Shown: piece by piece, positions 1 to 6,265 of the stretch
Position numbering within the stretch: position 1 is the first letter of the stretch
How the letters are laid out: each line of letters starts with the position of its first letter
Position numbers and translations under genes: made by a program
Assembly: GCA_937967685.1 (NCBI GenBank)
Contig: CALBTX010000005.1
Coordinates: 1 to 10,093, forward strand
Source: an uncultured Bacillaceae bacterium
GTDB taxonomy: Bacteria; Bacillota; Bacilli; Caldalkalibacillales; Caldalkalibacillaceae
DNA length: 10,093 nt
Direction: 5' to 3'
Notes under the pieces: generated by a model
Told to the model about the DNA's origin: nothing
Database searches by the model: none
What the model saw: the letters and a program-made list of their open reading frames with translations, nothing else

Positions 1-269
1 CATTCGTTTACCCCCATCAAAAACAGTTAGTGGCCAAAGTGGGAGAGCCGCAACTGGACAGAAACGGTATGTTAGCAGCGTCGAGCGGTTTCCCCGCCAT
101 TACGGTTCCCGGAGGATTTTCCAGCAGCACGTCGAGTGCACCGCTCGGGGTTCCCGTAGGCGTTGAATTCCTGGGTAAACCTTGGAGCGAGCCCACGTTA
201 ATCGAAATCGCCTACGCTTTTGAACAGGCGACAAAACATCGGCAACCTCCGCAACTGTCCACAGATTAA
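1..269 (+). CDS. Amidase-signature family enzyme, C-terminal fragment
   Basis: The reading frame is open from base 3 to the TAA at 267-269, about 88 residues, and continues off the left edge. It reads FVYPHQKQLVAKVGEPQLD, then a Gly/Ala/Ser-rich GMLAASSGFPAITVPGGF segment, then GVPVGVEFLGKPWSEPTLI and a final helix EIAYAFEQATKHR. This is the typical C-terminus of amidase-signature hydrolases (PF01425), in which 'G-P-A-I-T-V-P-G-G' and 'G-x-P-x-G-x-E-x-L-G-x-P-W-S-E' close the fold. Such enzymes hydrolyse amide bonds; the catalytic Lys-Ser-Ser triad would lie upstream, outside the window, so the substrate cannot be guessed. A GTG at base 30 is internal and is not the start. The stop codon lies inside the first copy of an 18-bp tandem duplication. 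A strong terminator follows about 120 nt downstream. The family call is confident; the exact subgroup is not. Confidence 0.85.
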   Translation, partial: FVYPHQKQLVAKVGEPQLDRNGMLAASSGFPAITVPGGFSSSTSSAPLGVPVGVEFLGKPWSEPTLIEIAYAFEQATKHRQPPQLSTD

Positions 270-299
270 CCGAGCTTTTCGGATTAACCGAGCTTTTCG
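264..299. repeat. 18-bp perfect tandem duplication over the amidase stop codon
   Basis: GATTAACCGAGCTTTTCG occurs at 264-281 and again, identically, at 282-299. The first copy contains the amidase TAA (267-269), so the duplication leaves the protein unchanged and only lengthens the 3' untranslated region. Perfect identity suggests a recent slippage or duplication event. Confidence 0.95.
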
Positions 300-328
300 C
301 TCAAAAATTCGCCCAACATTCGAACACA

Positions 329-357
329 AGAACCTCCTGCCCGGCAGAAGAGGTTCT
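329..357 (+). other. Stable hairpin downstream of the amidase gene, without a U-tract
   Basis: AGAACCTC (329-336) pairs with GAGGTTCT (350-357). Inside it CTGC (337-340) pairs with GCAG (344-347) around a CCG loop, leaving AA (348-349) bulged. That gives 12 base pairs. It is followed by CAGACGAC rather than a T-run, so it is not itself an intrinsic terminator. It could protect the 3' end of the mRNA or be a degenerate terminator. Function is inferred. Confidence 0.6.
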
Positions 358-362
358 CAGAC

Positions 363-402
363 GACAGAAAACCCCTCTTGAAGACAGAAAACCCCTTTTG
401 AA
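363..402. repeat. 20-bp tandem duplication on the 5' side of the terminator
   Basis: GACAGAAAACCCCTCTTGAA (363-382) is repeated at 383-402 with a single C-to-T change (376 versus 396). The second copy supplies the 5' arm of the terminator stem. The first copy can pair instead with a duplicated segment on the 3' side (453-461). Confidence 0.92.
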
Positions 403-428
403 CCGGAAGTTCAGAAGGGGTTTTTTTT
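388..428 (+). terminator. Strong intrinsic terminator after the amidase gene
   Basis: AAAACCCCTTTTGAAC (388-403) pairs with GTTCAGAAGGGGTTTT (409-424) across a 5-nt CGGAA loop, with one G-U wobble. Eight T residues run from 421 to 428. It faces the plus strand, lies about 120 nt after the amidase stop, and insulates the next gene. Both arms sit inside tandem duplications. Confidence 0.9.
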
Positions 429-469
429 GCAGAGGCGTTGTTCTTCTTTTGCAGAGGGGTTGTTTCTTC
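425..469. repeat. 22/23-bp tandem duplication on the 3' side of the terminator
   Basis: The segment beginning TTTTGCAGAGGCGTTGTTCT at 425-446 is followed by a near-identical copy at 447-469, with a C/G change and one inserted T. The second copy contains AGAGGGGTT (453-461), which is complementary to AACCCCTCT in the first copy of the upstream 20-bp repeat. A larger outer hairpin could therefore enclose the main terminator stem. Confidence 0.85.
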
Positions 470-521
470 TTTCAAACGGTGTGTTTTTTCGTGAAATTTC
501 CATCCGCAACACCTTATCTAG

Positions 522-530
522 TGGTATAGT
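522..530 (+). promoter_or_regulatory. Putative extended -10 promoter for the AIM24-family gene
   Basis: TGGTATAGT at 522-530 fits the extended -10 pattern TGnTATAAT with one mismatch. No good -35 hexamer lies 16-18 nt upstream, which extended -10 promoters tolerate. Transcription would start near 537, giving a leader of about 55 nt before the ATG at 593. Confidence 0.5.
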
Positions 531-540
531 AATTAAGGAA

Positions 541-555
541 GATACGATCGGTATC
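541..555. promoter_or_regulatory. Small inverted repeat in the early leader, possible operator
   Basis: GATAC (541-545) and GTATC (551-555) flank the GATCG spacer, making a near-palindrome centred about 18 nt downstream of the putative -10. The placement would suit a repressor site or a short 5' hairpin. There is no further evidence for either. Confidence 0.3.
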
Positions 556-592
556 TGTTCATATTTTTAAACCTGAAGAAAGGGATGGGGCC

Positions 593-1387
593 ATGAATAA
601 TCACGAAATCAATTACAAATTATTTGGTGACGACATGCAATTCGTAGAGATTGAGCTTGATCCGTTAGAAACCGTCATTGCCGAAGCCGGCAGCCTCATG
701 ATGATGGAAGACCAGATTAAGATGCAAACGATTTTCGGTGACGGTTCTGGGGACCAAGGAAGCATTATGGGCAAGCTGTTCAATGCAGGCAAACGCATCC
801 TGACAGGAGAAAGCCTGTTTATGACATCATTTACAAATGAAGGGCAGGAAAAAAGACACGTATCCTTCGCAGCCCCTTATCCCGGAAAAATTATCCCGAT
901 GGATTTAAGTGAACTCGATGGCAAAATCATTTGTCAAAAAGATGCATTCCTGGCGGCCGCAAAAGGGGTATCCGTCGGCATTGCATTTCAGCGCAAACTC
1001 GGCACGGGATTTTTCGGCGGCGAAGGTTTTATTATGCAAAAACTTGAAGGAGACGGTCTGTCATTCGTCCATGCCGGAGGCACGGTAATCGAAAAAGTGA
1101 TCGCACCGGGCGAAACACTGCGCATTGACACGGGCTGTCTCGTGGCCATGACGGGTGAGACGGATTATGATATCGAATTCGTCGGAGGCATTAAAACAGC
1201 CTTGTTCGGCGGTGAAGGCCTCTTTTTTGCAACATTGCGCGGACCGGGTACGGTATGGATTCAATCGCTGCCATTCAGCCGCTTAGCCAGCCGTGTCTTC
1301 GCTGCGATGCCGGAAAAAGGCGGCTCCAAAGGCGAGGGCAGCGTGGCCGGAGGATTATTTGATTTGTTGGGCGGAGACAGAAAATGA
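593..1387 (+). CDS. AIM24 / TIGR00266 family protein
   Basis: The 264-residue product matches the TIGR00266/AIM24 family: small beta-rich proteins of unknown biochemical function, found in bacteria and, as AIM24, in fungal mitochondria. Diagnostic features are 'AEAGSLMMM' near residues 30-38, the glycine-rich GTGFFGGEGF at 137-146 followed by an acidic turn, 'APGETLRIDTGCLVAMT' at 171-187, and a second glycine motif, LFGGEGLFFATLRGPG, at 204-219. The repeated F/LFGGEG motif reflects the internal pseudo-symmetry of the fold. There is no signal peptide or membrane segment, so it is probably cytosolic. The tail (241-264) is a flexible Gly/Ser/Lys-rich linker ending in GLFDLLGGDRK. The start is set by GAAAGGGA seven nt before the ATG. 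The gene stands alone on the plus strand and converges with the minus-strand cluster, with only 58 nt between stop codons and no clear terminator there. Confidence 0.88.
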   Translation: MNNHEINYKLFGDDMQFVEIELDPLETVIAEAGSLMMMEDQIKMQTIFGDGSGDQGSIMGKLFNAGKRILTGESLFMTSFTNEGQEKRHVSFAAPYPGKIIPMDLSELDGKIICQKDAFLAAAKGVSVGIAFQRKLGTGFFGGEGFIMQKLEGDGLSFVHAGGTVIEKVIAPGETLRIDTGCLVAMTGETDYDIEFVGGIKTALFGGEGLFFATLRGPGTVWIQSLPFSRLASRVFAAMPEKGGSKGEGSVAGGLFDLLGGDRK

Positions 1388-1445
1388 CGCGGAGAAAAAA
1401 TGGTGAGCATGCTTTGAAGATGATGATCTGGGCTGACTCCATTTA

Positions 1446-1919
1446 TCACTGACAAAACTCATCAAAATGCGCGCTGAACATGTCTTCCGAAACGACCCGG
1501 AAACCATGTCTTTTCAATAAAGCGGATGTCACCCCGTCCCCAGCTATCTTCCGTCCTTGAAAATCACCATCATAAATCATCGTACTTCCACAGGACGGGC
1601 TGTATTCTTTTAAAACAACGACCGACGCACCGACTTCTAGCGCTTTTCGCAAAGTGATGTACGCCCCTTTTATAAACGGTTCCGAGACATCCTGTCCGGA
1701 CTGAGTCAGCACTTGTGCTTTGCCGTCAAGCACATCCGCCCCGTCACCCCCGACGATCTCCGCCGGTTCTCTCGGCGTGGATAAGCCGCCGAGCACTTCG
1801 GGGCAGACCATGACAGCCTTGTTTGCTTCAACCAGTTTTCGTATTTTGTGATCCAAACTGTGGGTCCCGTTATACCTGACCTCCAAACCGGCCAGACAGG
1901 CACTGACAAGTATCATCAT
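1446..1919 (-). CDS. DUF523 family protein, TudS-like (possible thiouracil desulfurase)
   Basis: The 157-residue product has the hallmarks of DUF523 (PF04463). It opens with MILVSACLAG (Cys8), has CPEVLGGLSTPREPAEI (Cys39) and the SPSCGS motif (Cys110). Members such as TudS bind a [4Fe-4S] cluster through three conserved cysteines and remove sulfur from 2-thiouracil; the three motif cysteines here are the likely ligands. Whether this one acts on thiouracil is inference from the family. Length is normal for a single-domain member. Two adjacent ATGs (1919 and 1916) could start translation. The SD AGGTG (1928-1924) lies only 4 nt before the first, so the second may be used. The gene follows the acidic small protein by 32 nt in the same direction and is probably cotranscribed, but no functional link to the toxin-like pair is evident. 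Confidence 0.85.
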   Translation of the reverse strand: MMILVSACLAGLEVRYNGTHSLDHKIRKLVEANKAVMVCPEVLGGLSTPREPAEIVGGDGADVLDGKAQVLTQSGQDVSEPFIKGAYITLRKALEVGASVVVLKEYSPSCGSTMIYDGDFQGRKIAGDGVTSALLKRHGFRVVSEDMFSAHFDEFCQ

Positions 1920-1951
1920 CGCTCACCTCGCTTAACTTATTGATGGCTGTC

Positions 1952-2284
1952 TTATTCATGGCTTGTCCCCTGGTTTTCTTCTTCATCGTCGGTTGAGTCT
2001 TGATATTGTTTAAAAATACTCATGCTTAAATCGCTGATTTCTGAAAAGTGCCATTCATAAGCGGTCATGATCCTGTAAAGTTCGAACAATTTGTCCTGCA
2101 CTTCATCCCCGTTGTCCATATCGATTGTTTTCAGGCTGTCCAGCAAAGCCTGGAATTCATCAGTCAGTTTTTCCAAATCCTGAAGGTTCTCATACTGTTC
2201 CTCTATCTCCCCGCGATCAACGAAACCGTTTTTTTCATTGAGTTGCTCCATGAAAGCCATGGCTGCTTTCAACTGATCAAGCAT
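1952..2284 (-). CDS. Highly acidic 110-residue protein, candidate immunity protein
   Basis: I do not recognise a family. The product is predicted to be almost entirely helical and is strikingly acidic: about 29 Asp/Glu against 8 Lys/Arg, with an acidic tail (STDDEEENQ). There is no signal peptide, membrane segment or cysteine. It begins 21 nt after the stop of the PrsW-toxin-like gene. The GGGGGTGA SD sits 7 nt before the ATG at 2284; a GTG one codon earlier (2287) is possible but too close to the SD. The position immediately downstream of a gene with a basic toxin-like C-terminus, and the opposite charge, are what one expects of a cytoplasmic immunity protein that neutralises a nuclease. That role is inference from context and composition. 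A structural or regulatory partner of the membrane protein is the main alternative. Confidence 0.75.
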   Translation of the reverse strand: MLDQLKAAMAFMEQLNEKNGFVDRGEIEEQYENLQDLEKLTDEFQALLDSLKTIDMDNGDEVQDKLFELYRIMTAYEWHFSEISDLSMSIFKQYQDSTDDEEENQGTSHE

Positions 2285-2305
2285 CACCTGATCACCCCCT
2301 GTTCA

Positions 2306-4243
2306 TCATTTCCAATCTTTGACCATGCGTCCGAACGCCTTGGCCGTTTTAACCTTATTCACGCTTCCGTCCAAATTCAGAACGATCCTCACCTTTCCTT
2401 GCTTATCGATCACTTCCAGGTGGTCTTTATGCAACGCGTCAAGATATATGCCGTAGCCTTTTTTCAAATATGGATGACCCGGCTTTGTGGAGACTTTGTA
2501 AATGGACTGCCCGTCATATTTGATTTTTGTTTTGGTTAAGAAAGGGCTGATTTCTTTTCCGAAGTCTGTTTTAAAAAATGCATCCATATTGGGTACCGTC
2601 TGAGTCGCGTGCTCAGCCTGTTGCTTCCCTTTGACGGACCCCTTTCTCCTTTTGGCCAAACCGGGTGCTCTTTTGGCCAATCCCAATCCAATGCGGTTTA
2701 ACAGCTGGCTGAGCGCCGCCTGGGCCGCTATTTCAACCCTTTCGCGCACGGTCAAATCTTCCCACCACTCCCAATAGGCTTGCGTCTCTGTCCACGGATT
2801 CCTGAGGAAACGGGCGATATCCTTTCCGCTCCCTGCCACAGAAGCGAAAGTCGATCCGACGGCCACAGCCGACCAGAGACCGCCGAAAGCCAACCAGCTC
2901 AAAGCAATGACGCCAGCGATCATCATGCCTTGTTCATACCATTCCAGCCTGTCCCACCAATGGAACAGGTCGTCAAACATACAGGCAAAACAGGCGCTGT
3001 CCGTGAAAACATTTCCTGACATCAGATTGCACATGAAGCCTGACATGATGAGGAGGACGCCCATCATGGCCGCCAGCCGGATTCCCCGTTTGCTGACACT
3101 TTCCTTGATCCTGCCGACCTTCTGCCTTTCTTCGTCCTCTCCGAACAAAATCGTCATGGCAAGCTGCCGCCGTTCCCGGTAAAACAGGAGCAAATACCCC
3201 AGCCTTTTCGGCTCTTTCAAAGATTGAACCAGGCGGACAATCTCAGTCAAAGGGTTGATCGTCGTTTCTTTGTCCAGCAGGGGGAGCTTGTCTTTTGTCC
3301 GGTTTAAATAGATTGTATCGATGAATACGGCTAGTACAAGCAGCCCAAGTAACGTCGGTTTGGTGGCGTAACCGCTGCCCAACGAATCATGCACCTCTTG
3401 CATCCACTGTGGATAAGCACTTGCCCCGTTCCATATGCCGTGATCTAAGATCGCCCAACACAACAGAAACAAGGGTAAAATGTAGACCACTTTTCCCAAC
3501 TTGACTTTGATGGCCGCGCTTAAACGGATGGCCAAGCCGATACCAACCGCCACGAGGGCCGTCAGAACAGCGTGCCCAGCCAGCATATCAACTTGCAGAA
3601 ACTCCGATTCAAAATAACCGGGAAACAGCGTCAGCAGATCCCAGTGAATATCTTGTCCAAAAATCGAATGACCGTATCCCCCAAAGGCCTCCGAAAGCAA
3701 TCCCGTCGATTGCGTCCGCCGTGTCGTTTCCTCAAAAAATTGAAACCCGGCGCCCGATGCCGCCCCGATTAAGGCATAATCGCTTAAACTTAACGATGAT
3801 GCCCGACGTGAGATAAACAAATATACGCCCAAGGGGATCAGTTTAAACAGTTCCTCCACAACCGGGGTCACCAAAGCCGAACTTTGGTAGTCAGACGCAT
3901 GACCCCCGAACATCCCATGGAGCAGAAAAACAAAAGATCCCGTCAAAGGCACAATGACCCATGCCCCAACGAGAAAAAAACGGATATATTCCTGCCAGAA
4001 TAACGTTTTCGTCCTGGCCAGCAGCCAGAATTGGATCACAACATAAAACGACCACAAAAATTGAATGGCCATCAGCCGAGAAGCTTTAAAATAAATAAGG
4101 CTGAGAAGAAAAACGACCAGCGAGAGCCAGCATAGGAGTGCATAAAGCCGAACGATATGAGGATGAGACTGTTTCCACGTTTTCCATTTGGCCGATAAGT
4201 GATCCAGTCGGTTTCTCACGAATGATCTGATTCTTTGAAGCAT
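2306..4243 (-). CDS. PrsW-like intramembrane metalloprotease fused to a C-terminal toxin-like domain
   Basis: The product has 645 residues, against about 220 for PrsW of B. subtilis. Residues 32-312 form a multi-spanning core with putative PrsW/CPBP-type metalloprotease motifs: EELFK (E130, E131, K134), FQFFE (F167...E171), H224 in 'LAGHAVLT', and HGIWN (H268...N272). All are intact. Residues 315-385 are a charged cytosolic linker. Further hydrophobic segments lie near 388-407 and 439-468, then a Trp-rich stretch (483-496) and a basic linker (515-540). Residues 555-645 are soluble and basic (19 Lys/Arg versus 9 Asp/Glu). They contain KKGYGIYLDALHKDHLEV, in which D602, H605, H608 and E610 resemble the D-x-x-H...E active site of colicin-E3-type RNases. 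GGAGG lies 7 nt before the ATG. The next gene encodes an acidic protein, suggesting a toxin-immunity pair. The protease assignment is fairly firm; the toxin assignment is inferred. Confidence 0.82.
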   Translation of the reverse strand: MLQRIRSFVRNRLDHLSAKWKTWKQSHPHIVRLYALLCWLSLVVFLLSLIYFKASRLMAIQFLWSFYVVIQFWLLARTKTLFWQEYIRFFLVGAWVIVPLTGSFVFLLHGMFGGHASDYQSSALVTPVVEELFKLIPLGVYLFISRRASSLSLSDYALIGAASGAGFQFFEETTRRTQSTGLLSEAFGGYGHSIFGQDIHWDLLTLFPGYFESEFLQVDMLAGHAVLTALVAVGIGLAIRLSAAIKVKLGKVVYILPLFLLCWAILDHGIWNGASAYPQWMQEVHDSLGSGYATKPTLLGLLVLAVFIDTIYLNRTKDKLPLLDKETTINPLTEIVRLVQSLKEPKRLGYLLLFYRERRQLAMTILFGEDEERQKVGRIKESVSKRGIRLAAMMGVLLIMSGFMCNLMSGNVFTDSACFACMFDDLFHWWDRLEWYEQGMMIAGVIALSWLAFGGLWSAVAVGSTFASVAGSGKDIARFLRNPWTETQAYWEWWEDLTVRERVEIAAQAALSQLLNRIGLGLAKRAPGLAKRRKGSVKGKQQAEHATQTVPNMDAFFKTDFGKEISPFLTKTKIKYDGQSIYKVSTKPGHPYLKKGYGIYLDALHKDHLEVIDKQGKVRIVLNLDGSVNKVKTAKAFGRMVKDWK

Positions 4244-4261
4244 CCACGATCCTCCAGTTTC

Positions 4262-4504
4262 CTACTTTCTAAGCATCATCTTATCATGTTCGCTTTCCTG
4301 GATATACGTCCGAGAAAAAAGATAAGCTTTTTTTCCTAATTTGTCAGGAAACCGGATGGGCATACAAGGCCCTGACGGCCAGTCCTTGGGAACTATTGTT
4401 TTAGAAGCGCATTCCGTATCTATCCAGTATTCGTTTATGTCACAGGTGACATACAAGACGTTCTGCCCGTCATTCAACCTCCACCGTGAAATTCTCATAC
4501 GCAT
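4262..4504 (-). CDS. Candidate 80-residue protein overlapping the 3' end of the copCD-like gene
   Basis: This ORF starts at ATG 4504, with GAGGAAG (4517-4511) 6 nt upstream. A second ATG lies two codons later. It runs in a different frame through the last 35 nt of the copCD-like gene, then alone to a TAG at 4262-4264, 18 nt before the PrsW-like start. I recognise no family. Beyond the overlap the sequence has a balanced, protein-like composition (for example YVTCDINEYWIDTEC), with Cys residues and a Trp-Pro pair, and no signal peptide or membrane segment. It may be a genuine small gene in the operon, or the 3' remnant of a larger gene lost when the copper genes and the PrsW-like module were joined. 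Without it, the 226-nt gap before the PrsW-like gene has no obvious content. Moderate to low certainty. Confidence 0.4.
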   Translation of the reverse strand: MRMRISRWRLNDGQNVLYVTCDINEYWIDTECASKTIVPKDWPSGPCMPIRFPDKLGKKAYLFSRTYIQESEHDKMMLRK

Positions 4505-6245
4505 ATACGTCTTCCTCATCTTCATTTTCGACTCGCACCCCGATGTTCCACACCCCGGGCTCAAGAGCAAAGCGGCCGACATACAAACTGCTATTCGTCT
4601 CTTCCCCAACGGTTTCCCGAATAAAACCACGTTCGACAAGCGCATCTTTAAACAATTCCATACGCATATTGTTGCTTTGACAATAGTTTTGAATATCAAT
4701 AAATAGCTCTTCCCGTTCCTTATCCCAAACTTCGAAGGTGACATCGGCATGCTGTAAACGCTTCTGGTCTTGAAGGACATTGGCCAGTAAAATCGTATTC
4801 CCCTTTTCGTCTGATTGCACTCTTTCCAAATAAATGGCGATATCCTCCGCATGATCGTGGGCCACATTATATCCCGGGGGCGACGTTTGGGATAACACCC
4901 CGGTCAAAACGATCATTCCTATAGCGATCACCAATTCCAGCCGGAGCCCCCATAATAAAACGCGAAGGCGTTGGGCCCCTTCCCTCTTCGTACGGGCCTC
5001 TTTCAACGCCGGCCACCACACCCAGCGGTGCCAGGCAGCAATCAGCAGAATAGGTATAAACAAGGCCACTTTCCACAGCATTGTCCGGCCGTAATCCGTA
5101 TGCGTCAGATTCAACCACGTCTCAACATAAACGACGCTCATCAAGATTCCGGAGATGACGGCGATCGCCAGCAGAAAAACAGATAAGATGGAAAAGTAAT
5201 GAAGACGTTGATGCATATACGTGATCGAGGACCAATCTCGTTTCATGTGAAAAGAATAAACCGTAAAGCCCACCAAACCGGACAGCCAGAAGGCGGCGAC
5301 AAAAAGATGCACAAAATGCGAAATGAGCATTTGGCTGTAATAGGCGTGCGACGTTAAGACAAATGTAAACATGAGCGCGATCGATAAAATCAGTTTCAAT
5401 CGCTTTCTATGTTTTCCTTGCGCAGACAGCCAGGCCAGGCCAATGAGGAGGAGTCCCCGGCTGATAACTGCAAGACCGAAAAAAGTGGACGTGAAGATTT
5501 TGACCACCGTTTGCCAGAACAGAAGGGTTTGCCAGGAGGCGCCGCTCACTAGAAACGCTCGGTGAAAAATTTGCCCAACCCCGGTCACGAACAGGACAAC
5601 TGCTGCAAAAATAAAGATTTTTCTTTCCCAGTCATAGAGTGTTTCCTGATTGACCCCAAACAATCGGTCACCCTCTGCGGACCAGAGGAAGAGACGGAAC
5701 AACACCCAGCCCGCTATGCTTAAGAGAAGAAAAAGTTCCGCCAGATGCACCCAGAGAATTCGATTGTCTCTTTCCGGGCTTTCTGAGGCGTTACTAAAAA
5801 AATCTTCGGTGCTGACCGGGTTCACGCCTGAACCGGACGATGCGTTGTCCTCACCAACTTGAAAGCGAAAGGAGCCGTCAGCCACAAAAGCATCCAGACC
5901 CATCACCCGCCAATGTACCTCGTACATACCCTCTGCTAGACGCGGGGCGTGCAAGACGAGTTTCTTATCCTCGGCAACCACCAAGCCGTCTATCCGTTGG
6001 CCCCGATCATCTTCCAGCCACAACTGGCTGACATTGGCTTTTATCGAACGGGTAAATTCCACTTGAATGCGTTCCGGTGACTGCTCCAAGACAGCTTCCG
6101 GGGACGGAATGGTCCGATGAACATAAATCTCGGCATCTACCGTGACCGGCCAACCGAGCATAAAGATCAATGCGCATAAGAAGAACAGGACGCTAGCCGT
6201 GCATTTCTGCTTACACAAGATGATCAACCCCTTGCTGACCGGCAT
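4470..6245 (-). CDS. YcnJ-like CopC-CopD copper transport protein with a YtkA-like tail
   Basis: This is a 591-residue membrane protein. A signal peptide (hydrophobic 18-33, likely cleavage after A38) precedes a CopC domain (39-130, ending YEVHWRVMGLDAFVADGSFRF). An acidic Ser-rich linker follows, then a CopD domain of about eight membrane helices (163-452). The CopD domain has the histidines TSH300, H310 and H313 in LISHFVHLFVAAFWLSGL and the segment YGRTMLWKV. Residues 455-591 form an extra extracellular beta-rich domain resembling the YtkA-like neighbour. CopCD proteins are thought to take up periplasmic or extracellular copper. Oddly, the CopC Cu(II) ligands look lost: the mature N-terminus starts EIYVH rather than HA, and the usual D-G-H is D118-A-F120. 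ATG 6245 has no SD, whereas a TTG at 6218 has AAGGGG 9 nt upstream and leaves a good signal peptide, so the true product may be 582 residues. It lies 20 nt after the lipoprotein gene. Confidence 0.87.
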   Translation of the reverse strand: MPVSKGLIILCKQKCTASVLFFLCALIFMLGWPVTVDAEIYVHRTIPSPEAVLEQSPERIQVEFTRSIKANVSQLWLEDDRGQRIDGLVVAEDKKLVLHAPRLAEGMYEVHWRVMGLDAFVADGSFRFQVGEDNASSGSGVNPVSTEDFFSNASESPERDNRILWVHLAELFLLLSIAGWVLFRLFLWSAEGDRLFGVNQETLYDWERKIFIFAAVVLFVTGVGQIFHRAFLVSGASWQTLLFWQTVVKIFTSTFFGLAVISRGLLLIGLAWLSAQGKHRKRLKLILSIALMFTFVLTSHAYYSQMLISHFVHLFVAAFWLSGLVGFTVYSFHMKRDWSSITYMHQRLHYFSILSVFLLAIAVISGILMSVVYVETWLNLTHTDYGRTMLWKVALFIPILLIAAWHRWVWWPALKEARTKREGAQRLRVLLWGLRLELVIAIGMIVLTGVLSQTSPPGYNVAHDHAEDIAIYLERVQSDEKGNTILLANVLQDQKRLQHADVTFEVWDKEREELFIDIQNYCQSNNMRMELFKDALVERGFIRETVGEETNSSLYVGRFALEPGVWNIGVRVENEDEEDVYAYENFTVEVE

Positions 6246-6265
6246 ACGTTTTGCGGGAACCCGTT

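Noticed and set aside
284..475. 63-residue minus-strand ORF across the amidase terminator
   Set aside because: It is composed of the terminator hairpin and its tandem duplications, has no convincing start signal and its residues follow the repeats, so it is an artefact of simple sequence.
1388..1445. Possible shared terminator between the convergent AIM24 and DUF523 genes
   Set aside because: Only a 6-bp AAATGG/CCATTT pairing with a long unpaired middle could be found and there is no T-run after it.
2048..2539. 163-residue plus-strand ORF opposite the acidic-protein gene and the PrsW-like gene
   Set aside because: It is antisense to two genes with good start signals and protein-like sequence. 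Its own composition is that of a shadow frame and it has no SD.
4290..4345. A/T-rich hairpin with T-run after the copCD-like gene as a terminator
   Set aside because: The stem is only A-T pairs or a 6-bp TTTCCT/AGGAAA with a large loop, and it lies within the 80-residue candidate ORF, so it is too weak to call.
4505..4867. Upstream part of a 201-residue minus-strand frame that continues into the 80-residue candidate
   Set aside because: Above 4504 it overlaps the CopCD tail in another frame and has a shadow-like, Arg/Ser/Met-rich composition. Only the part from ATG 4504 onward is arguable.
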